Positions 1 through 10,391 are shown, counted from the first letter of the stretch. The stretch is 64,000 nt of DNA from JACKHA01 sp041401985 (GCA_041401985.1 JAWKTE010000001.1:248001-312000), one strand, 5' to 3'. Notes: generated by a model not told the origin, from the sequence alone. A program made the numbers and translations.

Positions 1-87
1 GACCCGGCGACCGCACCGGCGCACGCCGCGACCCCGATCACCAGCAATCTGGACTTCACCACGCGGCCCACGCGGAACCTCCCATGA
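1..87 (+). CDS. Possible C-terminal end of a plus-strand gene cut by the window edge
   Basis: Frame 1 is open from the window edge to a TGA at 85-87 and gives about 28 residues rich in Ala, Pro and Thr. It would converge on the acetyltransferase gene that ends at 157. No domain can be recognised in so short a piece, and GC-rich DNA gives chance open frames, so this is only a possibility. Nothing else is visible in bases 1-156. Confidence 0.2.
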   Translation, partial: DPATAPAHAATPITSNLDFTTRPTRNLP

Positions 88-156
88 TCCAAACACCACC
101 AGCATCGCAGATTGCGGCCGCGATGCAAGAGCAGAGCGACGAAATGCCCCAAAACC

Positions 157-768
157 TCACGGACGCCGGACGCTTTCCCGCACTTCGCGGACCTGCCGCC
201 AGTCCTCCAGCGTCATCGCGTACCGCTCGTGCCCTTCCCAATGCCCCGCAATCTGGAGGTAGTTCGGCGAGTACCCCTCATACCGGAACCCGCACCGAAC
301 CGCCAGAGCCCGCGACGCCCCGTTCCGCGGCATCAGGTTCGCCTCCACCCGGTGCAGCCCAAGCCCCCCGAACGCCCGCTCCAGCACCAGCCGCACGCCC
401 TCGGCCATCAGCCCCCGCCCGCCGAACCCCTCGCCGCGCCAATACCCCATGATCGCGTTGTCGAACGGGCCGCGGCAAATCTGGTTCAGGCTCACCACAC
501 CCACGATCCGTCCCGACTCCACCTCGCACACCAGATGCCGCTGGTTGGTCTGCGTGTCCGCCGACGACACGATCCGCTCCGCCTGGGCGTCCTCATCAAT
601 CGCCACCGATCCCGGCGGCAGCGGGTCCCACTTCACCAGCCACTCACGGCTGGCCCGGCGCAACGCCGCGATCTCCGCCCGGTCCGCATCGACCGGGTGG
701 CGAACGAAAACGCGGGCACCGCTCAGCAGCGGCGCCCGCGCAGGATTCACTCGGTTCGCGTCGCCCAT
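157..768 (-). CDS. GNAT-family N-acetyltransferase, RimJ/RimL-like
   Basis: This 203-residue protein is a likely acetyl-CoA-dependent N-acetyltransferase of the RimJ/RimL type. The acetyl-CoA loop is visible around residues 110-120 (GEGFGGRGLM, fitting the Q/R-x-x-G-x-G/A pattern). After it comes the family segment LHRVEANLMPRNGASRALAV, then CGFRYEGY, which is the usual motif-B end of ribosomal-protein acetyltransferases. The ATG at 768 gives a full-length protein with the first beta strand (RVFVRHPVDADRAEIAALRR) intact. The substrate cannot be read from sequence; ribosomal proteins or small amines are the family options. The upstream neighbour on the same strand, the YceI gene, is 75 bp away, so co-transcription is possible. 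Confidence 0.85.
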   Translation of the reverse strand: MGDANRVNPARAPLLSGARVFVRHPVDADRAEIAALRRASREWLVKWDPLPPGSVAIDEDAQAERIVSSADTQTNQRHLVCEVESGRIVGVVSLNQICRGPFDNAIMGYWRGEGFGGRGLMAEGVRLVLERAFGGLGLHRVEANLMPRNGASRALAVRCGFRYEGYSPNYLQIAGHWEGHERYAMTLEDWRQVREVRESVRRP

Positions 769-842
769 CGACGCCAGCGTAGCCGGGCGTCAGCCGGGCC
801 CGTCGATCACTTCGGAGCCACGCACCCAGTTGCGGCCACGGA

Positions 843-1535
843 CTACTGCCGCCCCGCCTCGGCCGACAGCAGGATCTGCACCGTGTTGCCCAGCGCTCCG
901 CTGTCGCTCCCGTCGTCGGCCGAATACGTCGTCATGCCGAAATCGCGCCGCTGGATCTCCATCTGGGCCTGGAACGCCCCGATGGCATTGCCCCGGAACT
1001 CGCCCGTGCCCAGCCACTCGAAGTACACCGTCACCGGCTTGGTCTCGCCGTGGAGCGTCAGTTCGCCCTCGACCGTGTACATGTTCTCGCCCATGTCCTC
1101 GGCGGCCGTGAACGACGTGGACTCGAACGTCGCCTGCGGGAACTGGCGGGCGTTGAAGAAGTCGCCCGAACGCAGGTGGTCGTCGCGCCCGGCGTTGCCG
1201 GTGTCCACGCTCGACATGTCCACCATGAACTCCATCCGGGCCGACTCCGGATTCTCCGGGTCGAACGCCAGCGTGCCCTGGGGCGCGTTGAACCGCCCGT
1301 AGAAGTTCGACACCCCGGCGTGCTTGATCATGAAGTGCACGCTGGAGTGCACCGGATCGACCGAGTACGACGCCAGGGCCGACGCCTTCCGCTGGGCATC
1401 GCCCTCGACGCTTGGGGCGTTCCACGCCTGGCCCGCCGCGTCGGCCGAGCGGTCCTGCTCCGCGGACATGGCGATCAGGCCGGTCCCGAGACCGACGAGC
1501 ACGGCGACGGTCCCGATCGAATACACGCGATTCAT
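843..1535 (-). CDS. YceI-family secreted protein
   Basis: The 230-residue protein has an N-terminal hydrophobic segment (VYSIGTVAVLVGLGTGLIAM, residues 4-23) that fits a signal peptide or anchor. The YceI domain follows from about residue 57, opening with YSVDPVHSSVHFMIKHAGVS and continuing with DHLRSGDFFNARQFPQATFE and LTLHGETKPV, both hallmark segments. YceI proteins are lipocalin-like barrels that bind isoprenoid or other amphiphilic ligands in the periplasm. The ligand here is unknown. The ATG at 1535 is preceded by a strong Shine-Dalgarno (GGAAGGAG, about 9 nt upstream), which fixes the start. Confidence 0.92.
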   Translation of the reverse strand: MNRVYSIGTVAVLVGLGTGLIAMSAEQDRSADAAGQAWNAPSVEGDAQRKASALASYSVDPVHSSVHFMIKHAGVSNFYGRFNAPQGTLAFDPENPESARMEFMVDMSSVDTGNAGRDDHLRSGDFFNARQFPQATFESTSFTAAEDMGENMYTVEGELTLHGETKPVTVYFEWLGTGEFRGNAIGAFQAQMEIQRRDFGMTTYSADDGSDSGALGNTVQILLSAEAGRQ

Positions 1536-1597
1536 GATGGAGTTCTCCTTCCCCGGTTTAGGGGTATGACTGGGAATTCAACTTTGTCGGCAAGGAT

Positions 1598-1615
1598 ACC
1601 GCGACCTGTCGCGGT
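1598..1615. terminator. Perfect 8-bp palindrome between the HhH-like gene and the YceI gene
   Basis: ACCGCGAC and GTCGCGGT are separated by two bases. The hairpin lies just after the stop of the HhH-like gene (1645) and 63 bp before the YceI start. There is no T-run on the minus strand, so it could equally be an operator for the YceI gene. Its role is inferred from position only. Confidence 0.35.
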
Positions 1616-1644
1616 CGGTTGACACGCATCGTTCCATCGAGACG

Positions 1645-2184
1645 CTACGTCCCGTGGGCCTCCGACGCCGGACGCTCATTCTGGGCGGAGTATCCCCAAA
1701 GCGCGCGATCCAGCAATCGCATCGAGAGTCCAGCGCCGTCGGCGAGCCGTCGGCACTCCAAGACATACGACCACCAGAACGCAAAGTTGATTCGAGCGTC
1801 GCCTACGCCAAGTGACCACAAGGCCCGTCGATCGAGAATGGGATAGCGATCGGCGTGGCACAGATGCAGCAAAGCACTCGCGGTCGGCCAGTCCACACCG
1901 TCCAAGAGCGTGAGTGCTTCGATCCGCAGCCGTTCGCACGGCGTGCTCAGCGCCACTCGGGACACACTCTCGATGAAATCGGCATCGTTCCGCCGACGCC
2001 GCGAGCGGGAGCGGAGCGACTTCCAGTCTCCGATCTCCATGAACTCTTCTGGGCTCAGCCACCCGCGATGACGCGCGCTCGCTCCCGCCGCCACGGCGGG
2101 CGCATCGGACTCGGGGTCCGGGTACGCCGAAATCCAATCCGCGATGCCGCCTGGTTCAAAGCGGGGCTGAAATGCGTGCTCCAT
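1645..2184 (-). CDS. HhH-GPD glycosylase-like hypothetical protein
   Basis: The 179-residue protein has no long hydrophobic segment. Around residues 93-125 it reads LLDGVDWPTASALLHLCHAD followed by YPILDRRALWSLG. This resembles the helix-hairpin-helix region of a DNA-glycosylase-like family in which a G-V-x-x-P-x-A-S-A helix is followed by Y-P-I-x-D-x-R. The assignment rests on pattern memory, not alignment. The start lies 6 nt after the stop of the thiolase gene, so the two are almost certainly one transcript and may be translationally coupled. If it is a glycosylase relative, a link to thiolase metabolism is not obvious. It could simply be a conserved protein of unknown function. Confidence 0.6.
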   Translation of the reverse strand: MEHAFQPRFEPGGIADWISAYPDPESDAPAVAAGASARHRGWLSPEEFMEIGDWKSLRSRSRRRRNDADFIESVSRVALSTPCERLRIEALTLLDGVDWPTASALLHLCHADRYPILDRRALWSLGVGDARINFAFWWSYVLECRRLADGAGLSMRLLDRALWGYSAQNERPASEAHGT

Positions 2185-2190
2185 TGCGGC

Positions 2191-3390
2191 TCACCGCTCC
2201 ACCACCATCGCCACGCTGTTCCCCCCGCCCAGGCACAGCCCGGCCAGCCCGCGCTTCGCCCCGGTCCGCTGCATCTGGTGCAGCAGCGTGGTCAGCACGC
2301 GGGCGCCCGACGCCCCGATCGGGTGCCCGAGGGCCACGCCGCCGCCGCAGATGTTCAGGCGGTCCTCGCCGATCCCCAGTTCCTTGATGTTGCACAGCAC
2401 CTGGGCCGCGAACGCCTCGTTGATCTCGAACAGATCGATGTCGCTCAGTTTGAGCCCGGCCTTCTCGACCGCCATCCGCACACCCGTGATCGGGGCCGCG
2501 AAGATGTCCTTCGGCGCCACGCCGCTGGTCGCGTACGACACGATCCGGGCCATCGGCTTGAGCCCCAGTTCCTCGGCCTTGGTCGCGCTGCACACCGCCA
2601 CCGCCGCGGCCCCATCGGAGATCTGGCTCGCGTTGCCCGCCGTCACCGTCCGGCCCTTGTCGAACGCCGGACGCAACTTCGCAAGCCCGTCGGCCGTCGA
2701 TTCGGCCCGCACGCCCTCGTCGGCCGCCAGCCCACCCTCCGGACCCGGCACCTTGCGGTTGCCCACCTGCTCACCCGTGAGCGCGACGATCTCGCTGGCG
2801 AACCACCCGTTCTTGGCCGCGGCCGCCGCCCGCTGGTGGCTCTGGGCCCCGAACCGATCCTGATCCTCGCGGCTGATCTTGTACTTCGTCGCGATGTAGT
2901 CCGCGCTGTTGCCCATCGCGCAGCCCTCGAACGCGCACGTCAGCCCGTCGAACTGCATGTGGTCCTTGAACTCCGCCGGCCCGAACTTGAACCCCGCCCG
3001 CAGCGGGGCGAAATGCGGCGCCGCCGACATGTTCTCCAGCCCGCCCGCGATCACGCACTGGTTGTCGCCGGCCTTGATCGACTGGGCCGCCATCATCACC
3101 GCCTCCAGCCCCGAGCCGCACACCTTGTTGATCGTCTTGGCACTCAGCGTGTCGGGCAGCCCCGCCTTGAGCCCCGCCTGGCGTGCCGGGTTCTGCCCCA
3201 GCCCCGCCTGCAGCACGCAGCCCATCACGCACTCGTCGACATGGCCCTTGAGCGCCGGAGCCGCGTCCAGCACCGCCTTGATCGCGTACGAGCCCAGCAC
3301 GGGCGAGGGCGTCCCGCTCAGTGTGCCGAGGAACTTTCCGATCGGGGTCCGCTTGGCGGCGACGATGACGGGCTGCGCGGTCATGGGCAA
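2191..3390 (-). CDS. Thiolase (acetyl-CoA C-acetyltransferase)
   Basis: This complete 399-residue thiolase of the AtoB/PhaA type condenses two acetyl-CoA to acetoacetyl-CoA, or does the reverse. The nucleophilic Cys sits in the motif INKVCGSGLEAV at about residue 92. The C-terminal signatures are EINEAFAAQV (~340), GGGVALGHPIGASGAR with the active-site His (~365), and CLGGGNSVAM with the second Cys near the end. Length and motif order match biosynthetic thiolases. Substrate chain length cannot be judged by eye. The gene is followed 6 nt later by the HhH-like ORF. It probably serves central acyl-CoA metabolism in the cytoplasm. Confidence 0.95.
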   Translation of the reverse strand: MPMTAQPVIVAAKRTPIGKFLGTLSGTPSPVLGSYAIKAVLDAAPALKGHVDECVMGCVLQAGLGQNPARQAGLKAGLPDTLSAKTINKVCGSGLEAVMMAAQSIKAGDNQCVIAGGLENMSAAPHFAPLRAGFKFGPAEFKDHMQFDGLTCAFEGCAMGNSADYIATKYKISREDQDRFGAQSHQRAAAAAKNGWFASEIVALTGEQVGNRKVPGPEGGLAADEGVRAESTADGLAKLRPAFDKGRTVTAGNASQISDGAAAVAVCSATKAEELGLKPMARIVSYATSGVAPKDIFAAPITGVRMAVEKAGLKLSDIDLFEINEAFAAQVLCNIKELGIGEDRLNICGGGVALGHPIGASGARVLTTLLHQMQRTGAKRGLAGLCLGGGNSVAMVVER

Positions 3391-3486
3391 CTCCTGACCC
3401 GGCTCGTCCGGCCGGGATCGCTGGGGTCTGTGGTTGCCCGATGATACGCCCGGCGGCGATCGATCACGCCCGCACGAGGCTCCGCG

Positions 3487-3987
3487 TCAATCGATCCCGA
3501 CCTGCGCCAGATGATCGTTCAGCACCCGCTCCAGCCGCTCCTCCGTGCCGCTCGACCAACCCTGGCTCCGGTGGATCACCCGCCCGTCGGCCCCGATCAC
3601 CACGATCGTCGGCACCGCGTTCACCCGGTAGTCCCGCTCGACATCCGCATTGCCTACCAGCGACGGGTAGTTCGCCCCGTGCCGCGCCAGGAACGCCTCC
3701 GGGTCAACATCGTCCCGCACCTGCACCCCATACACACGCACGCCCCGGTCCCTGAACCGGTCGTACAACCGGTCCATCGCCGGGATCGACATGCGGCACG
3801 GCGGGCACCACGACGCCCAGAAGTCCAGCACCACCACCTGCCCGTAGTAGTCGTCCCGCACAACCCGCCGCCCGTCCGGCGTGCGCATCTCGAAGTCCGG
3901 CGCGTACGGGCTGGACCGATACTTCTGCCAGAAGTACCCGCCCGACGCGACCAGAAACAACGCAAAAAGGACCGCCGTCCGACTCAT
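3487..3987 (-). CDS. TlpA/ResA-like membrane-anchored thioredoxin
   Basis: The 166-residue thiol-disulfide oxidoreductase has an uncleaved anchor or signal segment (TAVLFALFLVASGGYFWQ, residues 4-21). The thioredoxin fold follows, starting at YAPDFEMRTPDG (AhpC/TSA-type entry). The active site is WASWCPPC (Cys61 and Cys64) and the cis-Pro loop is VNAVPTIVVIG. CPPC with an anchor fits periplasmic TlpA/ResA reductants that act on cytochrome c or other envelope thiols. The ATG at 3987 is chosen because it starts the hydrophobic anchor and follows a GGGGAG ribosome site. The open frame extends further upstream, but that part is Arg/Gly-rich shadow sequence. A larger TlpA paralogue lies directly upstream. 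Confidence 0.88.
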   Translation of the reverse strand: MSRTAVLFALFLVASGGYFWQKYRSSPYAPDFEMRTPDGRRVVRDDYYGQVVVLDFWASWCPPCRMSIPAMDRLYDRFRDRGVRVYGVQVRDDVDPEAFLARHGANYPSLVGNADVERDYRVNAVPTIVVIGADGRVIHRSQGWSSGTEERLERVLNDHLAQVGID

Positions 3988-4139
3988 GGCGCACTCTCCC
4001 CGCCTCGCACCTCCGTGCCGAGCCGTCGCATCGGCCCGATGGCAGGGGCTCGCCAGCCGGGGCGGCGCCAGCCCCGCGCGAGCGTGAGAAGCCATGGCGC
4101 ATATGCCGCGCACACGCCTCCGAAACCCGCCTCGCGCGC

Positions 4140-5486
4140 TCAGCCCGGAGGTTGGTTCTCGGGCGACGACCCGGCCTCGCGACCCTCCGGCGATCCCTCG
4201 GCGGGTTCCTCCACGTGTTCCGCGCCCTCGTCCTCTTCCGACCCCACGTCGGACTCCAGCGTCGCCAGCGCCCGCGTGATCGCCCCACGCAACTGCGACT
4301 CCAACTCCGGCCCAGCCCCCAGCGCCCGGTAGATCACCCGCCCATCCGGCCCGATCGCGTAGATCGTCGGGATCCCCTGCACCTGGTACGCCTCGGCCAC
4401 GTCGTCGGCCCCCATCAGCAGCCCGTACGTCAGGTCCATCTCCGCCATGAACCCCGCCGGGTCCGCCCCGTCGTCCCACACGTTCAGCCCCAGCACATGC
4501 ACCGGGTCGTTCGCGAACGCCTCGTGCACCTCCTGCAACGCCGGCATCGCCGCGATGCACGGCCCGCACCACGTCGCCCAGAAATCCAGCACCACCACCG
4601 ACCCCCGATACTCCGACAGGCGGTGCGTCCGCCCCGCCGCGTCGCGCAGCGTCCAGTCCGGCGGCACCGTCCCGATCCGCGGCCCATCGAACCCCGGGTC
4701 CGGCGTGTGCGACCCCTCGCTGTATCCCTCCGGCACACCCAGCGCCAGGTCCCCATCGCCGATCTCGGCCTCGGTATCGATCCCCGAGAACGTCACGATG
4801 TTGAACCCATACGCGTTCTGGTCACGCCGGAACAGGCACACCTCCGCCCGCACGGGCAGATGCGTCGCGGCATCGAAGAACCACCACACGTCGTACAGCC
4901 GCCCGTACTCGCTCTGGCGGCGTGTGTAATCCACGCGCACCACCTCGCACTCCACGCCATCGACCGTCCGCCGCCCGGCGTACGCCATCGGCAACTCGCC
5001 CCCGCCGTCGATCGCCTGGTCCGTGATCAGCCCCTCCCACATCACCAGCCAGAACACCGCGGGGAACACGCCCTCCGAAGACAACAGCCCCATCGCGTCC
5101 GCGCCGGTCGCGACCACAACCTGTCGCGCCTCATGGTCGATGACGCGCGTCTCGTCCGGGCCGGTCAGCAGCGAGAACGCCTCGGTCGTCTCCGCATCAG
5201 GCCGCGTCGCCTCGCCATCGAGCAGGAACGTCCAGCCCTGCCCCTGCCACCGGGCCGCGAGATCAACATCGAGCGAGGGCTGGTCCAGCGCCACCGCCCC
5301 GATGTGCTCGACCCGCACGTGCGCCCGGAGCGACCGGGCGCTGCCCAGCGCCTCGTCCGCCGCGATCAGCACACGCACCGCATCATCGCCCGCGGCCAGC
5401 GGAGCCACGCCGCCGATCACAAGCCCCAGCACCGCGCCCGCCGCGCCGCTCGCCCACGTCCGTCCCGGCCTCGTCGCTGCCCGCAT
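4140..5486 (-). CDS. Two-domain secreted protein: LolA-like N-terminal domain plus TlpA thioredoxin
   Basis: This 448-residue protein has a signal peptide (WASGAAGAVLGLVIGGVAPL, about residues 10-29). The ~200-residue domain after it resembles LolA/DUF2092-type beta sheets, with DAVRVLIAADEALGSARSLR and later VWWFFDAATHLPVRAEV. A TlpA-type thioredoxin follows, with WATWCGPC at 307-310 and GIPTIYAIGPDGRV as the cis-Pro loop. The last ~35 residues are an acidic, low-complexity tail. In planctomycetes this architecture is usually periplasmic and redox-active. The start at 5486 is supported by GGAGGTGAC 5-12 nt upstream. It lies upstream of and co-directional with the smaller TlpA-like gene. Confidence 0.82.
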   Translation of the reverse strand: MRAATRPGRTWASGAAGAVLGLVIGGVAPLAAGDDAVRVLIAADEALGSARSLRAHVRVEHIGAVALDQPSLDVDLAARWQGQGWTFLLDGEATRPDAETTEAFSLLTGPDETRVIDHEARQVVVATGADAMGLLSSEGVFPAVFWLVMWEGLITDQAIDGGGELPMAYAGRRTVDGVECEVVRVDYTRRQSEYGRLYDVWWFFDAATHLPVRAEVCLFRRDQNAYGFNIVTFSGIDTEAEIGDGDLALGVPEGYSEGSHTPDPGFDGPRIGTVPPDWTLRDAAGRTHRLSEYRGSVVVLDFWATWCGPCIAAMPALQEVHEAFANDPVHVLGLNVWDDGADPAGFMAEMDLTYGLLMGADDVAEAYQVQGIPTIYAIGPDGRVIYRALGAGPELESQLRGAITRALATLESDVGSEEDEGAEHVEEPAEGSPEGREAGSSPENQPPG

Positions 5487-5632
5487 GGCGTCACCTCCGT
5501 CCCCAGAGTCTACGAAACCCGACGCGCCCGGTTTCGCCCCTTGAAACGAAGGCCCAACGCTCGCCGGGAACAAACCCGGGCCGAGAGCCCCCGACCCACC
5601 CGACCAACCACCCACTCCGGTACCATCACGAC

Positions 5633-6031
5633 ATGCCCGACGACAAAGCCGTCTCCTGCCCCAAGTGCCACATCAACATGGAGCGCGTCAAGGTCGAACG
5701 CCTCGCCACCGACCGCTGCCACAAGTGCGGCGGCCTCTGGCTCGACCAGGGCGAACTCGACGCCCTCCTCTCAACCCGCGGCGGCGCCAAGCAGGCCATC
5801 GCCACGCTCGACGCCGGCCCCGCCGTCGAAGGCACGAAGGCCCGCCACGTCGTCAGCCGCGTCGAGTGCCCGCGCGACAAAAGCCGCCTCATCTCCATGG
5901 TCGATCGCAAGCAGCCGCACATCCAGTTCGAGGCCTGCACCGTCTGCGGCGGCACTTTCCTCGACACCGGCGAACTCAAGGACCTCTCCGAACTCACACT
6001 CCGCGAACGTCTGGCCACGCTGCTGCCGTAA
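5633..6031 (+). CDS. Small zf-TFIIB zinc-ribbon protein with two ribbons
   Basis: The 132-residue protein has two copies of the TFIIB-type zinc ribbon. The first has SCPKCH (Cys9/12) with DRCHKCGGLWLDQGEL (Cys29/32). The second has VECPRDKS, where one of the paired Cys is lost, and ACTVCGGTFLDTGELKDL. The CGGxWLDxGEL signature is diagnostic. The molecular role of bacterial zf-TFIIB proteins is not established; nucleic-acid or protein binding is likely. The gene is divergent from the TlpA gene (147 bp between starts) and converges on gatC. Confidence 0.88.
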   Translation: MPDDKAVSCPKCHINMERVKVERLATDRCHKCGGLWLDQGELDALLSTRGGAKQAIATLDAGPAVEGTKARHVVSRVECPRDKSRLISMVDRKQPHIQFEACTVCGGTFLDTGELKDLSELTLRERLATLLP

Positions 6032-6080
6032 CAAACCGCGCGTGGCGAACACACCCGCTCCACCGTCACCGCGCGGGTGG

Positions 6081-6107
6081 CACGCCCACGCGCAGCGCGG
6101 GCGTGGC
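6081..6107. repeat. GC-rich hairpin between convergent genes
   Basis: CACGCCCACGC and GCGCGGGCGTG form an 11-bp stem with one mismatch between the ends of the zinc-ribbon gene and gatC. The phrase GCGTGGCGAA occurs on both sides (near 6041 and 6102). It probably acts as a two-way terminator or is one copy of an intergenic repeat. No T-run is present. Confidence 0.4.
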
Positions 6108-6133
6108 GAAACACCTTGCGCAACCGCGCCTGC

Positions 6134-6472
6134 TCACGCTCCACCATCCCCCAGCACCTTCGGAATCTCCACAAACGGCGGCATCGACGCCGGCGCCATC
6201 TTCATCAACGCCTCGGTCGGCAAAGCCGCCCCAGGCTCGTCCTTCCGCAATCGGTGCGGCTCATCCGTCACTCGCGCCAGCGGCTCCACGCCCTCAAGGT
6301 CCAGCGCCTGCAGCCTCTGCACATACCCCAGCACCGCCGAAAGCGTCTCGCGGTACCCCGCGACCTCATCGTGCGGGACCAGCAGCCGCGCCAGCCGCGC
6401 GACGCGATGCACATCGCCGTCGGTCAACTCGACCGTCTCCTCAGGCGTATTCGCATCCCGTTCCGCGTCCAT
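6134..6472 (-). CDS. gatC: Asp-tRNA(Asn)/Glu-tRNA(Gln) amidotransferase subunit C
   Basis: This 112-residue protein is the small subunit of the GatCAB complex, which converts Glu-tRNA(Gln) or Asp-tRNA(Asn) to the amidated form. Signatures are DVHRVARLARLLVPHDEV near the N-terminus, LSAVLGYVQRLQALDLEGVEP in the middle, and the C-terminal stretch LRKDEPGAALPTEALMKMAP, which wraps GatA in the family. The ATG at 6472 gives the usual family length. gatA and gatB are not in the window. It lies just downstream of priA on the same strand, 80 bp from its stop. Confidence 0.9.
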   Translation of the reverse strand: MDAERDANTPEETVELTDGDVHRVARLARLLVPHDEVAGYRETLSAVLGYVQRLQALDLEGVEPLARVTDEPHRLRKDEPGAALPTEALMKMAPASMPPFVEIPKVLGDGGA

Positions 6473-6552
6473 GACCGGATGGTACCGCGACGCTCCGTCA
6501 CACGCCCAGCCGAACGCCCCATGGGACCGCCCGCCGCCCACGCCCCTCGTGC

Positions 6553-8987
6553 CTACATCAGCGACACCGGGTCCACATCCACCGCCGTGTGCGCATCGCT
6601 CTTGAGCAGCCGCGCCGCCCGCAGGCTCGCCAGCAGGCGGTGCAGCACCCCCGCCGACGGCGCGACGACCTCCACCGCCACCCGGTGCTGCCCCGCGATC
6701 CGCGCCACCGCGCAGTCCATCGGCCCCATCACCCGCACGCCCCCGAGCCGTTGCTCCCCGGCCGCCCGGTCCAGTTCGCCCGCCAGCCCCTCCGCGTGCG
6801 CCCACGCCCGCTCGTGCTTCTCGTCACGCGCCACGATCCGGGCCATCCGCGCCGCCGGCGGCAATCCGCTCCCCACCCGCACCCGAAGTTCCGCCTCCGC
6901 GAACGACTCAAAATCATGCCGCGACGCCAGCACAATCGCCGGCTCGTGCGGGCTCATCGTCTGCACCACCACCCGCCCCGCGTGCTCGCCCCGCCCCGCC
7001 CGCCCCGCGACCTGGCAGATCAACTGGAACGTGCGCTCGCCCGCCCGAAAGTCCGGGATGTGCAGGGCCGTGTCGGCGCTCAGCACGCCCACGAGCCGCA
7101 CGTTCGGGAAGTCCAGCCCCTTGGCCACCATCTGCGTGCCCAGCAGCACGCGGATATCGCCGCGCGAGAACCGCGACAGCGCCTCGAAGTAGTCGCGTGC
7201 CGAGTCCATGGAGTCCGAGTCCACCCGCAGCAGCGTCCCGCCGCCGTCGCCCGCCGGCTCAAGCCCCAGCCCCGCCAACTCCTCTTCAACCCGCTGCGTC
7301 CCCGTGCCCAGCCGCACCGGCGGCCGCCCGCACACCGGGCACGCCGCCGGCACCAGTTCCTCGCCCAGGCAGTGGTGGCACCGCACCACCCCGCCCCGCG
7401 GCAGGTTCTCGTGCCGATGCAGCACCAGTGCCGCGTCGCACGAGTGGCACATCAGCGTCCACCCGCACGCCGCCGACGAGCACGCGATGTGCGTCGCGTA
7501 CCCGCGCCGGTTCAGCAGCAGGATCGCCTGCCCGCCCTCCGCAAGCGTCTCACCCAGCGCGCCCGATAGCGTCGGACCGATCATCGCACCGGGCCGCCCG
7601 CTCCCTGTCAGCGCGGCCTCGCGACGCTCCTGCGCCATGTCCACCACCCGCACCGCCGGCATCGTCCCGCCGCCCACACGCTCCGCCAGTCGCCACAGCC
7701 GATACCGCGCCGGTGTGCGCGACTCCGCCCCCGGCGCCGCAGTCGGCAGCCCCACGGCGTTCGCCCACGTCTCCAGCGAGGGCGTCGCCGAGCCCAGCAC
7801 CACCGGGCATCCCTCCACCTGCCCACGCTTGATCGCCACATCCCTGCCGTGATACCGCGGCAACTGGTCCTGCTTGAACGACGCGTCGTGCTCCTCGTCC
7901 ACCACGATCACGCCCAGGTCCGCCACCGGCGCGAACACCGCCGACCGCGCCCCGACCACCACCCGCGCCCGCCCACTCGCCGCCATGGCCCACTGGCGAT
8001 GCCGCTCGCCCGCGGACAAGCCCGAGTGCAGCACCGCGACTCCACCGCGCGAGCCGCCGTCGCCCACCGCCCCGACATCCCCGAACCGCTCCACAAACCG
8101 CCCCGCCGTCTGCGGCGTCAGCGCGATCTCCGGCACCAGCACCAGCGCCGACCTGCCCGCCGCCAGCGCGTGCTCGATCGCGCGCAGATACACCTCGGTT
8201 TTCCCCGACCCCGTGATCCCGAAGACACAGTGGACCGAGAACGAGCCAAGCGTCGCCGAAACCCCCTCCACCGCCGCCGCCTGCGCCGCCGTCAACGCCG
8301 GGCGCGCCCCCGTCGCGCCACCAAGCAACTCCAGCGACGCCGCCTCCGACCGGCTCCGAACCGTGTCCCGCGTCACCTGCTTCAGCAGCCCGCGCTCCAC
8401 CAACCGATTGATCGGCCCCACATTCGCCAACCCGAGCCGCAGCGCCAGCGCCCGCGGCTCGGCGGGAAACGCCGACGCCTCCAGCCCCCGCACCGCCTCC
8501 CACGCCGACGCCGTCGCCCCCGGCAACCGCGGCTCGACCTCCGACGCCGCCAGCCCCACATCCCCCGCCACATCCACCAGCGTCTCGGTCCGCCGCCCCA
8601 CCCCCCGCTTCACCGCCGACGGCATCATCGTCGCCAGCACCATCCCCAGCGGGCACACGTAGTACTCGCCCATCCACAGCGCCAGTTCCACCAACCCCTC
8701 CGGCAGCCGCGCCCCAGACCGCGCCGCCACCGACTTGACCTTCCTCGCCGCCAACCCCTCGAGCAGTTCCTCCCCCCACCGCCACCACAATCCCGCCCGT
8801 CCGCCGATCCCCCGCCCCAGCGGCACCTCCACCCGCTCCCCCACCGCCAGATCGTCCCACCCTACCGCGTACGTCAGCCCCTCCGCCGACGTGTCCAGCC
8901 CCGCTCCACCGCCACCCGCGCGTACCGCCCCGGCGCCCCCGGCGGAGCCCCAGCCGCCCCACGCTCGCGCCCGAACAGCGATTCCAT
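6553..8987 (-). CDS. priA: Primosomal protein N' (PriA helicase), with a 1-base frameshift near its N-terminus
   Basis: PriA restarts stalled replication forks as a 3'-5' DNA helicase. The body is intact: Walker A GITGSGKTEVYLRA, the DEEHD Walker B box, ARSAVFAP, GSATPSLETW, and a zinc-binding region with four CxxC-type pairs (SSAACGWTLMCHSCDA, VRCHHCLGEE, AACPVCG). The helicase C-terminal motifs LLGTQMVAKGLDFPNV and QVAGRAGRG follow. The N-terminus is broken. Family-like sequence starts at an ATG at 8987 (MESLFGRERG, then RYARVAVERG), but the continuation LDTSAEGLTYAV is in another frame. Five G instead of four at 8899-8902 (minus strand) would join them. The uninterrupted frame from 9060 codes nonsense before residue ~54. 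The gene is divergent from carA. Confidence 0.88.
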
Positions 8988-9068
8988 CGCCACGCACCCC
9001 GCGCCATCCACGCCACCACCAGCGCCACAGGCCGACACGCCCGCACCGCACCTCTATCATTACGCTTG

Positions 9069-10304
<1,236 letters not shown>

Positions 10305-10363
10305 TCGGATTCCGGTAGGCACCCAACCCAGCGGGCGTTTTTCACCATGCGCCGGGATCGCCC

Positions 10364-10391
10364 TTGCGGGGCCACGCTTTGCTGGTACATT
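10364..10391 (+). promoter_or_regulatory. Candidate sigma-70-like promoter for the dockerin gene at 10615
   Basis: TTGCGG (10364-10369) and TACATT (10386-10391) are 16 bp apart and lie about 220 bp upstream of the start codon. The intergenic region 10305-10614 holds no gene I can support. A long leader would follow from this promoter. Planctomycete promoters are poorly defined, so this is a weak call. Confidence 0.3.

Noticed and set aside
1619..1650. TTGACA at 1619 on the plus strand as a promoter
   Set aside because: No plus-strand gene follows and the -10 region is poor.
112..3444. Long plus-strand frames over the acetyltransferase, YceI and thiolase genes
   Set aside because: Shadow frames of GC-rich codon use; the minus-strand proteins have full family motifs.
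8899..8902. Programmed ribosomal frameshifting in priA
   Set aside because: The site is a plain G-run (minus strand) without a known slippery heptamer, and PriA is not known to use recoding. Sequence error is simpler.
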